A stretch of 64,000 bases of DNA from Rhodothermia bacterium. GTDB lineage: Bacteria > Bacteroidota > Rhodothermia > Balneolales > Balneolaceae. The stretch lies in assembly GCA_030427885.1 (NCBI GenBank), contig JAUICM010000007.1, forward strand, positions 234,336 to 298,335. The letters are read 5' to 3'. Both the position numbers and the translations under genes were made by a program. The notes below the pieces were generated by a model. The model saw only the letters and a list, made by a program, of their open reading frames with translations, did not search any database and had not been told where the DNA came from. Positions 17,296 to 26,180 of the stretch are shown piece after piece. The number at the start of each line of letters is the position of its first letter. Positions within the stretch are counted from its first letter, which is position 1.

Positions 17296-17717
17296 GGCAG
17301 ATCTGTTTCAGCAATAGGCAATAACCTTGAATCTTCCAACGAAGCGGTACGGTGACCGGCTATTTTCAGGTAGGGGGCATTCTGAGCGAATTCCATGAAC
17401 TTAGCGACGCTCTGATGTTTAACCAGCAGCACCTCATCCCATTCTTCATTGTCCGGACCAATCAGAAACTGTCCGCCTTTTCCCATGAAAATGACTTCGC
17501 TGCCAGCTTCTTTCAGAAAGGGCAGGGTCAGGTCAATATAAAGCTGATAGGCTTCCCGGCCGCTTAGCTCTTTCCCCGGATCGAGTTCCGGTAAGTCTGA
17601 GTAATCTGCTTTTTCTTTGAATTTGAGCAGATTCAGCATCACAACTTCGCCTTTAATTCCTCTTCGGTAGAAAGCAATTCCCGCTTCCTGAGTTGCATCA
17701 AGATATGTTTTACTCAT
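17292..17717 (-). CDS. DUF1330 domain protein
   Basis: 141-aa small protein with the dimeric ferredoxin-like fold expected of DUF1330: GEVVMLNLLKFKEKADY, then GREAYQLYIDLTLPFLKEAG, then WDEVLLVKHQSVAKFMEFAQ. Biochemical role of the family is unsettled; many act as small stress or degradative-pathway proteins. Coupled to the GNAT gene downstream. Confidence 0.75.
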   Translation of the reverse strand: MSKTYLDATQEAGIAFYRRGIKGEVVMLNLLKFKEKADYSDLPELDPGKELSGREAYQLYIDLTLPFLKEAGSEVIFMGKGGQFLIGPDNEEWDEVLLVKHQSVAKFMEFAQNAPYLKIAGHRTASLEDSRLLPIAETDLP

Positions 17718-17731
17718 GGTATCAGATTAAT

Positions 17732-19396
17732 CTAGGTCCAGTCAAAAGTTTCGGTTTCACCATTTAATCTCCATTTGTTGGGAGTAGGGCTATCCATCCA
17801 GTTTAAAGGTTCTCCAAGTGGTAATTCCCGGGATGCCAGCTCGAAACATTTTTTAATTACATCTTTTTGAGCATTACCCGTTGCTTCAGGCTGAGCTGAT
17901 ATGAATAAAGGAGTTCCACTTTTAGCTACTAATTCCATCCACTGCTTATTTTTAGCCCAATCCACTTTTGGTGTTAATCCTACGCAATCGGCATCTGCTG
18001 AATAAAAAGTACCATGGTGAATTCCTCTAAATGCTAGTGTATTTACTCCCATTTTGAGGGTTCTTTCCCATTCATTCCCTGAAGTATCATCTCCAATACG
18101 ATTCAGTTCAAACAGACCTGCTGAGAGATGGCTGAATGTATTACAACCAATAATGTAGGTTTCTCCGGCTGCTTCCCGGATCTTTCGGTACATATTGAGT
18201 ATGATCTCAGCATTGGTTTTGCTGTTGTCATTCATGCCCCAGTCACCTTCCGTCATGGTTTTAGCTTCAAGCATTTGAAATCCCCATTTTTTGAAAATAT
18301 CGAAACTGGTGTAGTCAAATTTGACCAGCTCATAGCCCCATTCATTGTAGAGTCTGAAATAGCTTTGGATACGCTCAATATTCTCAGGGATACTTGGATC
18401 AAGCACCGGCATACGTTCTGAGGAATTGGATAACATAAGCGATCCTGGATCATTTACTCCTCCACAAAGTGGACGTGTCCAGATGCCAGGCCTCATTCCT
18501 GCTTCAGTTATTTTATTGGACAGCTTAGCCATGTCTGGGAATTTCTTGTTTGGGGTGCTCATGTCTCCCCAGCTGCTGTAATCCGGAATAGAAGGAGAAG
18601 GCCCAAACCATCCGGCATCAATTACGGAGAAGGGACGATTGCTCAGGCCTTCCGCCATAGGTGCCATAAGCCTGGTGTGTTCCATTATCAGGGCATCTGA
18701 ATTATCGCCATAGCTGAAATACCAGTCATTTATTCCATATACAGGTTTAAGTGGCATTCGGGGGCTTTCACACATTACCGTCATAAACCTTTTTGAGGCC
18801 TCAAAAACAGATTCTTCCTCAAAACCTTTGAAAGCTACGATTTCAGCAGCAGTTAATGTGCGATCGCCAAGTTTAACTCCTTTGCTCCCTGATCTCAGGT
18901 CCATAACCAGATTCATACTTGTATCACTAACCCTCCATAAACAGAATGAATTAGTGCCTGTTTTAACTCCAAAACCATTGGTTGTTTTGCCATCATGCTC
19001 AAGAAAATACCAGGGTAAAGATTCATCTTCCGAATGCTTATGCCAGCTTAAATCACCATAGGTTCGCTCCCAGTGATCGTTCAATATGCTGGAAGAATCA
19101 GCATGTGGAATATCCCATTTCAGGGTTATTTCGCTAAGTTCTATTCCAGGTGCCTGAACTCTGACTTCCAGACTATCTGAGTTTGGAACCAGCTCCACGC
19201 CTATATTTTGATACTCCCATCGTTCACCGGTATTCCTGAACAGATCTACAACCTGCTGATTTATCCGGGCAGTAACGGAATCCGGAAATTTCATCAAAGT
19301 GGGTTTTTTTCCTGAGGAACAGGAAACAGGAAAGGAATAGGTTAGTACTGCTGCCAGTGAAAAGCCGGTAGTTTTTAAAAAATTCTTACGATCCAT
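17732..19396 (-). CDS. GH-D clan (GH36/GH27-like) glycoside hydrolase lipoprotein
   Basis: Retaining alpha-galactosidase-like enzyme, exported as a lipoprotein (lipobox PVSC, Cys26). The C-terminal two thirds form the (beta/alpha)8 barrel: PFSVIDAGWFG, GMRPGIWTRPLCGG, then YELVKFDYTSFD whose Asp near 360 matches the catalytic nucleophile of clan GH-D, and RIGDDTSGNEWER near 435 where the acid/base Asp is expected. The N-terminal 200 residues are beta-rich. Substrate may be an alpha-galactoside or a related glycan. It sits 23 bases downstream of a secreted esterase gene, same strand, consistent with joint attack on acetylated glycans. Confidence 0.75.
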   Translation of the reverse strand: MDRKNFLKTTGFSLAAVLTYSFPVSCSSGKKPTLMKFPDSVTARINQQVVDLFRNTGERWEYQNIGVELVPNSDSLEVRVQAPGIELSEITLKWDIPHADSSSILNDHWERTYGDLSWHKHSEDESLPWYFLEHDGKTTNGFGVKTGTNSFCLWRVSDTSMNLVMDLRSGSKGVKLGDRTLTAAEIVAFKGFEEESVFEASKRFMTVMCESPRMPLKPVYGINDWYFSYGDNSDALIMEHTRLMAPMAEGLSNRPFSVIDAGWFGPSPSIPDYSSWGDMSTPNKKFPDMAKLSNKITEAGMRPGIWTRPLCGGVNDPGSLMLSNSSERMPVLDPSIPENIERIQSYFRLYNEWGYELVKFDYTSFDIFKKWGFQMLEAKTMTEGDWGMNDNSKTNAEIILNMYRKIREAAGETYIIGCNTFSHLSAGLFELNRIGDDTSGNEWERTLKMGVNTLAFRGIHHGTFYSADADCVGLTPKVDWAKNKQWMELVAKSGTPLFISAQPEATGNAQKDVIKKCFELASRELPLGEPLNWMDSPTPNKWRLNGETETFDWT

Positions 19397-19419
19397 TGAT
19401 TTCGTTAAAATTCAAATTT

Positions 19420-20346
19420 CTATTTAAGACTCTCCATCCATTCCCACATCCGGTCAATCCAGCCCCGCAAATGACCCCCTCTCTGAACTGCAAAACTGAA
19501 TCCGTGTCCTCCATATGGATAAATATGCATTTCGGATGAAACACCGTGTTGCTGGAGAGCTTCGTAAAAAAGCAGACTGTTCTTTACAGGAACAGTTTCG
19601 TCATCGGATGAATGAATCAGAAAGGTTGGGGGTGTATTTTCGGTTACGTGTAGTTCGTTGGAATATAAGTCGATCATTTCCTGCGATGGATTATCTCCTA
19701 ACAAACTCAGGCGGGAGCCTTCATGAGTGATTCCCTCTTTCATTGAAATAACCGGGTAGATGAGCATGAGGAAATCGGGTCTTGCACTCACAGTATCGAT
19801 CGAACCGGGATCATAGAATCGTTGGTCATTAAAATCGTACTTAGTCCCCAGGGTTGAAGCGAGATGACCACCGGCGGAAAATCCAATGGCTCCGATCTGA
19901 TCCGGGTTAATATTGTATTCTTCAGCATTGGCCCGAACAGTGCGGATGGCCCGCTGAGCATCCTGAAGGGGAGCTTCGTTACCAACAATCAAAGATTTGG
20001 AATTTGGTAAGCGGTATTTTACCACAAAAGCAGCATAGCCTTTACTGTTGAACCATTTCGCGAACTCGGTTCCTTCCCAGTCATAGGCTAGTCCCATGTA
20101 ACCACCTCCCGGAAAAATGACCACAGCTTTGTTATTGGCATTTGCTTCAGGAGGGAGAAATATCTCCAGCTCAGGTGTTTGAATATTCATGAGCCAGAGT
20201 ATCCTGTCATTCGTAAAAGACTCCTTCTCATCCGAAGACTGATGGTTAGGTATTCCTTCTGGGTATAAAGGTATTATAGTGCTTTGGGCGAAGGTGGGCG
20301 CAAGAACACCAACGCAGATCAGGATAGTAAAAATGAATGTTTTCAT
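19420..20346 (-). CDS. Secreted alpha/beta hydrolase (acetyl esterase-like)
   Basis: Signal peptide (cleaving after TFAQ, residue 21), then an alpha/beta hydrolase of the acetyl-xylan-esterase/BD-FAE-like group. The oxyanion motif is FPGGGYMGLAYDWEG, the nucleophile elbow GFSAGGHLAS (Ser near 157), Asp in HSSDDETVPV near 259 and His in YPYGGHGFSF near 292. These active-site residues are complete. Adjacent to the GH-D glycosidase gene, so removal of acyl groups from glycans is the most natural role; substrate not proven. Confidence 0.82.
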   Translation of the reverse strand: MKTFIFTILICVGVLAPTFAQSTIIPLYPEGIPNHQSSDEKESFTNDRILWLMNIQTPELEIFLPPEANANNKAVVIFPGGGYMGLAYDWEGTEFAKWFNSKGYAAFVVKYRLPNSKSLIVGNEAPLQDAQRAIRTVRANAEEYNINPDQIGAIGFSAGGHLASTLGTKYDFNDQRFYDPGSIDTVSARPDFLMLIYPVISMKEGITHEGSRLSLLGDNPSQEMIDLYSNELHVTENTPPTFLIHSSDDETVPVKNSLLFYEALQQHGVSSEMHIYPYGGHGFSFAVQRGGHLRGWIDRMWEWMESLK

Positions 20347-20670
20347 AGTGGTCAGAGATTATCCGATTTCAGGAAACATTCAAAATGAAATAATGTCCAG
20401 GTTCCTCATAAAATTGAAGAACCTGGTTGTTCGAAAAAGATTTGATCTACCTTTCTTTCCTTTTTTCAGCTTTTGCTGCTCTTTTTTCCTTCAGGGTTTT
20501 TGTTGGAGCTTTCTTTGATGAGTTTTTAGGGATCGATTTTTCTTTTGACATGTTAATCACCTTAATAATGATTTATGATTCTAACTGGTTGGTGTTTCCA
20601 ATCATAAAAAATCATACGCTAATATAGCATAAAGGAAGATTATTGCGTCATTCAAAAAGAGAGAAATGAA
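20347..20670. other. 324-bp gap holding one very short gene
   Basis: Between the esterase and the aminotransferase there is no ordinary-length gene. The 34-codon minus-strand gene at 20447-20551 is described separately; the rest is AT-rich and otherwise featureless to my eye. Confidence 0.5.
20447..20551 (-). CDS. 34-residue basic protein
   Basis: A very short gene encoding a Lys/Arg/Ala-rich peptide beginning MSKEKSIPKNSSKKAPTKTL and ending in a charged helix-like tail (KEKRAAKAEKRKER). A good Shine-Dalgarno sequence, AAGGTG, stands 7 bases before the ATG, which is better than for most genes here. I recall similar tiny basic proteins beginning MSKEK or MSNEK in related bacteria but know of no function; nucleic-acid binding is a guess from charge. 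It is easily missed by gene finders because of length. Confidence 0.6.
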   Translation of the reverse strand: MSKEKSIPKNSSKKAPTKTLKEKRAAKAEKRKER

Positions 20671-21837
20671 TTATAAACTTTCCGCTAATACATCAACCAC
20701 GTTGTCGATATCCTGCTGAGAAATAACTAATGGCGGTACGATTCTGAGAACATTTCCACCTGCTGCATTCGACAATACTCTTTGTTCGAACATCTTTTCT
20801 ACCACAGGTCTGCCCGGAACCGTTAATTCAACACCGATCATAAGGCCGAGACCACGAACATCCACTACTTTATCAGAACCAGCTGTTTTTTGTCGGATCT
20901 GGTCCATCATGTATTCACCTTTCTCGGCAGCCTGTTCAACCATGTTTTCTTTTTGGATGGTTTTGAGGCAGGCGTTGCCAACCGCACAGGCGAATGGGTT
21001 TCCACCGAAAGTAGTACCGTGATTCCCATAGGTGAGGGCAGAAGCGATTTCTTCTTTTGCCATAACTGCGCCAACAGGTATGCCACCAGCCAATGCTTTA
21101 GCGGCCGCCACAATATCAGGTTTGATCCCATAATGTTCGTAGCACCAGAATTTTCCGGTTCGGGCCACTCCGGTCTGTACTTCATCAATGATGAGAAGAA
21201 TATTCAGATCATCACAAAGCTGACGCACTTTCTTAACGAATTCCTGTTCCGCAACGTGAACCCCGCTGTTGCCCTGTATCAATTCAAATGCGATGGCAAC
21301 AGTATCTTTATCCACAAGTTGTTCTAAAGCCTCCAGATCATTGAATGGAGCTTTCTTAAATCCCGGTGCAAGAGGGGCGAAGCCTTCCTGATAGTTCTCG
21401 GAACTCATGGTAATAGTGGTAACGGTTCGTCCATGGAATCCCTTTGCCAGTGAAATGATGTTTCCGGTCTTGCCCTGCTGATGTCCCCATTTACGAGCCA
21501 GCTTAATGGCACCCTCCATTGCTTCCGCACCACTATTGCAAAGGAACACTCGTTCCAGACCTGAAAGATAAGACAGACGTTCTATGAACTCACTTTGTGC
21601 TTCAGTGTAATAGAAGTTTGATACATGCAATAACTTGTCTGCCTGTTCTTTAATAGCAGAGACTATTGCAGGATGACAATGCCCCAGATTATTTACGGCA
21701 ATCCCTGCCAATGCATCGATATATTCCACACCATTAGTATCCCAGACCCGGGCACCAAGGCCTTTTTCAAGTGTTACCGGGAATCGGTTATAGACCTGGA
21801 AATGATATTGTTTCTCTAGCTGTTGCGCGTGATCCAT
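20671..21837 (-). CDS. argD: Class III aminotransferase, acetylornithine/succinyldiaminopimelate type
   Basis: PLP-dependent class III aminotransferase (388 aa from the ATG at 21837; an earlier in-frame ATG at 21864 adds nine residues). Signatures: VYNRFPVTLEKGLGARVWD, HVSNFYYTEAQ, FLCNSGAEAMEGAIKLARKW, FHGRTVTTITMS, LLIIDEVQTGVARTGKFW, and the PLP lysine in AAAKALAGGIPVGAV. This set is that of acetylornithine aminotransferase and close relatives. No other arginine or lysine genes are nearby, so the substrate is inferred from family only. Confidence 0.8.
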   Translation of the reverse strand: MDHAQQLEKQYHFQVYNRFPVTLEKGLGARVWDTNGVEYIDALAGIAVNNLGHCHPAIVSAIKEQADKLLHVSNFYYTEAQSEFIERLSYLSGLERVFLCNSGAEAMEGAIKLARKWGHQQGKTGNIISLAKGFHGRTVTTITMSSENYQEGFAPLAPGFKKAPFNDLEALEQLVDKDTVAIAFELIQGNSGVHVAEQEFVKKVRQLCDDLNILLIIDEVQTGVARTGKFWCYEHYGIKPDIVAAAKALAGGIPVGAVMAKEEIASALTYGNHGTTFGGNPFACAVGNACLKTIQKENMVEQAAEKGEYMMDQIRQKTAGSDKVVDVRGLGLMIGVELTVPGRPVVEKMFEQRVLSNAAGGNVLRIVPPLVISQQDIDNVVDVLAESL

Positions 21838-21972
21838 GTAGTAATCTTGTTTGATGAAGCGCAAAGATAATCAGAAAAGAATGAAAGGCACAGAGTGATG
21901 AAAGTCTGATTTTTACAATTCAATTGAGTATAAATTTATTAATATGGTCGAACGAAAGGAATAAACTGAGAG

Positions 21973-23049
21973 ATGATGAAGAGAAAAGTGTTAACATGGA
22001 TTTCATTAATGATGCTTCTTGCGATCATCAGTTGTAAGGAATCACCTACCGATCCTCCGATAGCAGCATTGAAAACCCCTCAAGGTCTGATGGTTTCAGA
22101 GGTAACATCTGATGCTTCAGTAGTGAGCTGGGTAGGTAGTGCTGAGGCAGACTACTATCTGGTTGATGTTGCCTTGAATGAGAATTTCACAGAATTCACT
22201 CCCGGTATGCAGGGGATGAAAACATCGCATAACTCCTTAAACCTGGTCGATCTGCTGGAAACTACTTCTTACTTCGTAAGAGTACAGGCGGTACGTGGTG
22301 AAGAAAAAACAGAGTACACAGGAACTGTAGAATTTCAGACCTGGCTATTAACTCAATCGTTTATCATAAAAGCATTAGATGGAGTTGAGTTACATGGATC
22401 AAGTCGGTTCCCGGAAGGAGATGGTCCTTTCCCTACTATTATTTTCTGCCATTCGGCGGGAAGTGATGAAACTGAATGGTTTGATCTGAGTTTCTTTGGA
22501 GAACTTCACAAACTTGGTTACGGGCTTATCACTTTTGATAACAGGAATCATGGACAGAGCGGGGCACATCCGGGTACGGAATCAGATCCGCAGGCATACA
22601 TTGGAGCTTTGTTAACAGACCCCGAAGGTATTCCGGTTGATATAAGGTCGATCGTAAATTATGCAAAAGTAGAACTCAGAGAAGCAGATAATAATAACAT
22701 TGGGATCATTGGAAGTTCAATGGGAGGAAACCTCGCGCTGGTTGCTATAGGTCATGATGCACTTGATATTACAACCGCGGTTTCACTTTCTCCCAGAACG
22801 GATGCTGTAAGAGACCTTTCTTATGGTATTAATGATTTTATGCTGAAAAATACCTTTTATATAGCATCAGAGGATGATCAGGATGGTGCCAGAAAAATGT
22901 GGGCGGAAGAACTTAACTCAGCTACTTCCGGAGAAAAGAAGATCAGGATCATTTCCGGAAATGCACATGGATCAACTATAATTTCAGAATCAGTTGAAGT
23001 AAAAGACGAGATTATTCAATGGCTTGAAGTTATGTTTTCCCTGAGATAG
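21973..23049 (+). CDS. Alpha/beta hydrolase lipoprotein with N-terminal fibronectin III-like domain
   Basis: Lipoprotein signal with lipobox IISC (Cys21). Residues about 33-125 form an FN3-like module (TPQGLMVSEVTSDASVVSW through TSYFVRVQAVRG). Residues 130-358 are a dienelactone-hydrolase/alpha-beta hydrolase domain: FPTIIFCHSAGSDETEW, DNRNHGQSG, nucleophile elbow GSSMGGNLAL (Ser near 249), candidate Asp in ASEDDQDG near 303 and His in GNAHGS near 335. Exported esterase or peptidase; substrate unknown. Its end overlaps the convergent nagA-like gene by 20 bases. Confidence 0.78.
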   Translation: MMKRKVLTWISLMMLLAIISCKESPTDPPIAALKTPQGLMVSEVTSDASVVSWVGSAEADYYLVDVALNENFTEFTPGMQGMKTSHNSLNLVDLLETTSYFVRVQAVRGEEKTEYTGTVEFQTWLLTQSFIIKALDGVELHGSSRFPEGDGPFPTIIFCHSAGSDETEWFDLSFFGELHKLGYGLITFDNRNHGQSGAHPGTESDPQAYIGALLTDPEGIPVDIRSIVNYAKVELREADNNNIGIIGSSMGGNLALVAIGHDALDITTAVSLSPRTDAVRDLSYGINDFMLKNTFYIASEDDQDGARKMWAEELNSATSGEKKIRIISGNAHGSTIISESVEVKDEIIQWLEVMFSLR

Positions 23050-24016
23050 TGAATGTATTGTTCACAAATTGAAGATCAGAATAGCCGGCGTACAGTTCGG
23101 GATCTATTCCAATGAAATTCAAGGGGTTGTAAAAGCACATATCGAATAATTCTTCAGCACGAACCAACTCAAGTGAAGCCAGATAATTCATGCATTCCAG
23201 CATAGTAGATGAAGAACCAACCAAATACCCTTCAACAGGATTGTACAGCTTACCTGATTCGTCCAGTTTAATATCTAATCCAAGACTGGAATATTCACCA
23301 GGAGGCATTGCCGCAAAAGGGGAGGCATCACTTACTACAATGAGTTTGTCCGATGATCTCGTGAGCAGAATCAGTTTGATGAACTCATCAGGGATATGAT
23401 GTCCGTCTGGAATGAACATGGCTGTCAGTTCATCTGAAGCAAGTCCTGAAATAATAGAATTACGGTGACGATCCACCCAATGTGGATTTGCATTACCAAG
23501 ATGGGTAAGGCCAGTTGCTCCACAACTCACGAGCTTTTGAATAGTTTCATACTGAGCCAGCTGATGCCCAAGAGAAATAGTAATACCACGTTCAATCGCA
23601 TATTTACAAAGTTCTCCGGCACCCTGAAGTTCGGCGGCAATAGTGAAAAGTTTAATGGAGTTACCCGACCATTCGATCAGCTTTTTGAAGAGCTCGAGAT
23701 CATGTGTTTTTACGTCTTTAAGTGGATGAGCTCCACGAGCGCCGTCTTCCGGAGATATAAAAGGTCCTTCAAGATGAAAGCCCAACACCATTCGTTTAGC
23801 AAACTCATTTTGTTCGATCGCATTTCTGATCAATGGAAGGTTTCGGCGATAGACTTCTTCTGAGGAGGTTACAATGGTGGGAAGGAAACCGATCGTTCCT
23901 TTTTTCCACAGAGCATGACAACTTTTAATGAAATCCTCTTCGGTCAACTCAAGTGATGAGTAATCGACTCCCACACAGCCGTTTACCTGAAGATCAATAA
24001 ATCCTGGAATAGTCAT
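23030..24016 (-). CDS. nagA: N-acetylglucosamine-6-phosphate deacetylase, lacking the usual N-terminal segment
   Basis: Amidohydrolase that removes acetate from GlcNAc-6-phosphate. TIM-barrel signatures are present: PGFIDLQVNGCVGVDYS, GFHLEGPFISPEDGARGAH with the metal-ligand Glu, LGHQLAQ, THLGNANPH and the catalytic-Asp strand VVSDASPFAAM. At 328 aa it begins immediately at the first barrel strand; typical NagA has about 50 residues of beta-sandwich before it. The ATG overlaps the stop of the symporter gene (24013-24016), so an upstream extension would lie in that gene. Coupled to the transporter, suggesting uptake and use of an amino sugar. Confidence 0.78.
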   Translation of the reverse strand: MTIPGFIDLQVNGCVGVDYSSLELTEEDFIKSCHALWKKGTIGFLPTIVTSSEEVYRRNLPLIRNAIEQNEFAKRMVLGFHLEGPFISPEDGARGAHPLKDVKTHDLELFKKLIEWSGNSIKLFTIAAELQGAGELCKYAIERGITISLGHQLAQYETIQKLVSCGATGLTHLGNANPHWVDRHRNSIISGLASDELTAMFIPDGHHIPDEFIKLILLTRSSDKLIVVSDASPFAAMPPGEYSSLGLDIKLDESGKLYNPVEGYLVGSSSTMLECMNYLASLELVRAEELFDMCFYNPLNFIGIDPELYAGYSDLQFVNNTFTISGKT

Positions 24017-25485
24017 GAAAGATCTGTTTTTAAGCTTTCGTAAAATGAATCGTTTGTAATGCTTTTTTGTCCGTCATTCAGTATAAAACCTGACACGGTG
24101 TAGACGAAAAGTGAAACCAAAACCGGACTTATGATCTCGGTAACCTGTGAAACATCAATACCATATTTTGTAACCGCAAAGGTGATCAATCCTGCAAAAA
24201 TTGAGGAAATAGCAGAAATGGATCCGCTTTTCTTGAAGGCTTTAAGCAGCCCGAAGAGCATGGGAATAGCAATTGGGCCTACAAGGGCGCCAAACCAGCT
24301 TATGATAAGTCCAAACACGCCTCCAAAGGCTTCGGCTTGAGTTGCCATAACTACTGTAATAAATGTGAATGTGAATGTTACAATCCGTGCAATGAACAAA
24401 GAGTTTCTTTCCAAATCAGCAGTTTTTCGGGATATCAGCTTTGGGAGTACATCCCTGGTGATAACTGCTGAAATGGTATTCACATCTGAAGAGGTCATAG
24501 ACATGGTATTGGCAAACATGGATGCCAGAACGAGCCCGACAAGCCCGCTGGGTAATAGTTTCTGGGTGAGTAAAGCATAGGATGTATCCGGAGCTTCAAG
24601 TCCGGGAATCAATATCGGAGCTACCCACATTGGGAAAAAGAGGATCAGTGGCCAGGCAAGATATAAAGCTCCTGAAAGTTTGGCTGCCTTAGTTGCACTA
24701 GCACCATCAGGAGATGAGATATATCGGGTGGCCAGATTCCATGTTCCGCCATTATAGCTCAGAAAGTTTATCAGAAGAAAAGAAAGTGCAAACCAGATAG
24801 AATAATCTTCGGTGAATGGGAGGCTGTGAGACAATGGTAGTTTGTTCCATACTGTAAAAATGGTGTCGCTCCCGAGATGATCTAAGGCTGAAAAGAACAT
24901 CACAATTCCAGCAATCAACTGTACTATAAATTGTGCAAAGTCAGTCCATACATCAGCCCATAAACCTCCAACAGTTATATATATGAGAGAGATTCCGCCG
25001 GAAAGCATGATTCCCCATGAAAGAGATATTCCCGTAAAGATATTAAGAAGGATCGCGATTGCGGCCCATTTTGCAGACACATCAAAAAGCTTGAGTAAAA
25101 TACCTGACCAGGCCATGATCTGTTGAGTAAGGGAATTGTATCTCTTCTCAAGGTATTCCATGGGAGATTCAACCTTGTAGTGAATTCTTAAACGAGACCA
25201 GGCAGGAGGAAATATTTCAGCACCAACGAAAATAGATATCGCTATCGTAAGGGCCCACCAGAAATAAAGAGAGATACCATCAGTATAGGCCATAGCTGCA
25301 TACGCAACAAATACAGCTCCGCTATAACCTGAAACATGATGAGATATTCCTGAAAGCCACCATGGGAGAGTCCCTCCGGCTACATAAAAATCTTTTGTAC
25401 TCCTGACCTTTTTGAAAGTGATGCCTCCAATAACCAACATTAGGATGAAGAATAATGCCAGTACCAACCAATCAAGAATCTGCAT
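24013..25485 (-). CDS. Sodium:solute symporter (SSS family)
   Basis: Inner-membrane Na+-coupled importer with about 13 hydrophobic segments over 490 aa. Typical elements: DWLVLALFFILMLVIGGITF, the KVRSTKDFYVAGGTLPWWLS loop (common SSS motif), YKVESPMEYLEKRYN, and ASMFANTMSMTSSDVN. First gene of a coupled pair with the nagA-like deacetylase, so the substrate is probably an N-acetylated sugar or a related sugar. A palindrome at 25527-25538 precedes it. Confidence 0.82.
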   Translation of the reverse strand: MQILDWLVLALFFILMLVIGGITFKKVRSTKDFYVAGGTLPWWLSGISHHVSGYSGAVFVAYAAMAYTDGISLYFWWALTIAISIFVGAEIFPPAWSRLRIHYKVESPMEYLEKRYNSLTQQIMAWSGILLKLFDVSAKWAAIAILLNIFTGISLSWGIMLSGGISLIYITVGGLWADVWTDFAQFIVQLIAGIVMFFSALDHLGSDTIFTVWNKLPLSHSLPFTEDYSIWFALSFLLINFLSYNGGTWNLATRYISSPDGASATKAAKLSGALYLAWPLILFFPMWVAPILIPGLEAPDTSYALLTQKLLPSGLVGLVLASMFANTMSMTSSDVNTISAVITRDVLPKLISRKTADLERNSLFIARIVTFTFTFITVVMATQAEAFGGVFGLIISWFGALVGPIAIPMLFGLLKAFKKSGSISAISSIFAGLITFAVTKYGIDVSQVTEIISPVLVSLFVYTVSGFILNDGQKSITNDSFYESLKTDLS

Positions 25486-25526
25486 AAAAACTTTGAATCT
25501 ATTTTTTTGATGAATATATGGTATTC

Positions 25527-25538
25527 TAGGTATACCTA
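25527..25538. promoter_or_regulatory. Palindrome upstream of symporter/nagA operon
   Basis: Perfect 12-bp palindrome TAGGTATACCTA, 42 bases before the symporter ATG, with a further GGTAT half-site just upstream (25520-25524). GntR-type regulators of amino-sugar genes bind sites built on GGTAT/ATACC half-sites, so this is a plausible operator, but no regulator gene is adjacent. Confidence 0.4.
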
Positions 25539-25589
25539 CTTGATGGATTTAATAATAGCTCATGAGTTCTCCCTCCGACGGGAGACAAT

Positions 25590-25650
25590 AACTGTCCCTC
25601 CCTGGGGAGGGACAGATCGTGTACTTGTGCAACGATCAGGGTGTGGATGC
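25590..25650. repeat. Direct repeat, left copy, flanking DUF559 gene
   Basis: Left copy of a 54-bp core (25590-25643, extending with mismatches to 25650) that matches 26108-26161 with one substitution. It contains two hairpins: TGTCCCTCC / GGAGGGACA with a 4-base loop, and GATCGT / ACGATC with an 11-base loop. A further small CTCCC/GGGAG dyad lies at 25569-25585. Confidence 0.85.
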
Positions 25651-25707
25651 CAGAAGGAATTTTGTAAGGAGTAGACATAAAACAGGTCTAACCATAAACA
25701 GAATTCT

Positions 25708-26097
25708 ATGAAAGCATCAAACCGAAACAATTACGCTTACAATAGAAACCTAAGGCGCTATGCTAATTCAAATCGAAATAAAGCAACTAAAGCAGAGGCC
25801 TGCTTATGGAAGTACGCTCTTCGTAAGAGAAAAATGAGAGGTATGGTGTTTAAAAGACAACGACCTGTATTACAGTATATCGCTGACTTTATGTGTCAGG
25901 AGTTAAAATTGATCATTGAGGTTGATGGAGTCACATATCATAGTGAAGAGCAACAAACAAAGGATTTGATTAGGCAAAGAAAGTTAGAGGATATTGGATT
26001 TACAGTTATCCGATTTACCGATGAAGACGTGTTAGATAATATGGAAGGGGTAAAATGGGCTATTTATAAGACAATCGATAGATTGAATGCCGAATAG
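25708..26097 (+). CDS. DUF559 domain protein (PD-(D/E)XK nuclease-like)
   Basis: 129-aa protein of the DUF559 / very-short-patch-repair-like endonuclease group. The N-terminal part is basic (YNRNLRRYANSNRNKATKAEACLW, read in parts), followed by KRKMRGMVFKRQRP, the strand YIADFMCQELKLIIEVDG that carries the Asp and Glu-x-Asp of the nuclease core, then YHSEEQQTKDLIRQRKLEDIG and TVIRFTDEDV. Nuclease activity is inferred from the fold. The gene is bracketed by two direct copies of a double-hairpin repeat, and nothing else lies inside, so it looks like a self-contained cassette inserted between the symporter and tex genes. Confidence 0.8.
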   Translation: MKASNRNNYAYNRNLRRYANSNRNKATKAEACLWKYALRKRKMRGMVFKRQRPVLQYIADFMCQELKLIIEVDGVTYHSEEQQTKDLIRQRKLEDIGFTVIRFTDEDVLDNMEGVKWAIYKTIDRLNAE

Positions 26098-26107
26098 TCC
26101 TCCCTTT

Positions 26108-26168
26108 AACTGTCCCTCCCTGGGGAGGGACAGATCGTGCACTTGTGCAACGATCAGGGTGAGGACGC
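26108..26168. repeat. Direct repeat, right copy, flanking DUF559 gene
   Basis: Right copy of the 54-bp core (26108-26161; similarity fades at 26168). It starts 10 bases after the DUF559 stop. Its second hairpin is stronger than in the left copy because the single substitution restores pairing (GATCGTGCAC with GTGCAACGATC, one bulged base). Same orientation as the left copy, period 518 bp. Confidence 0.85.
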
Positions 26169-26180
26169 TCTGTTCCTCAG

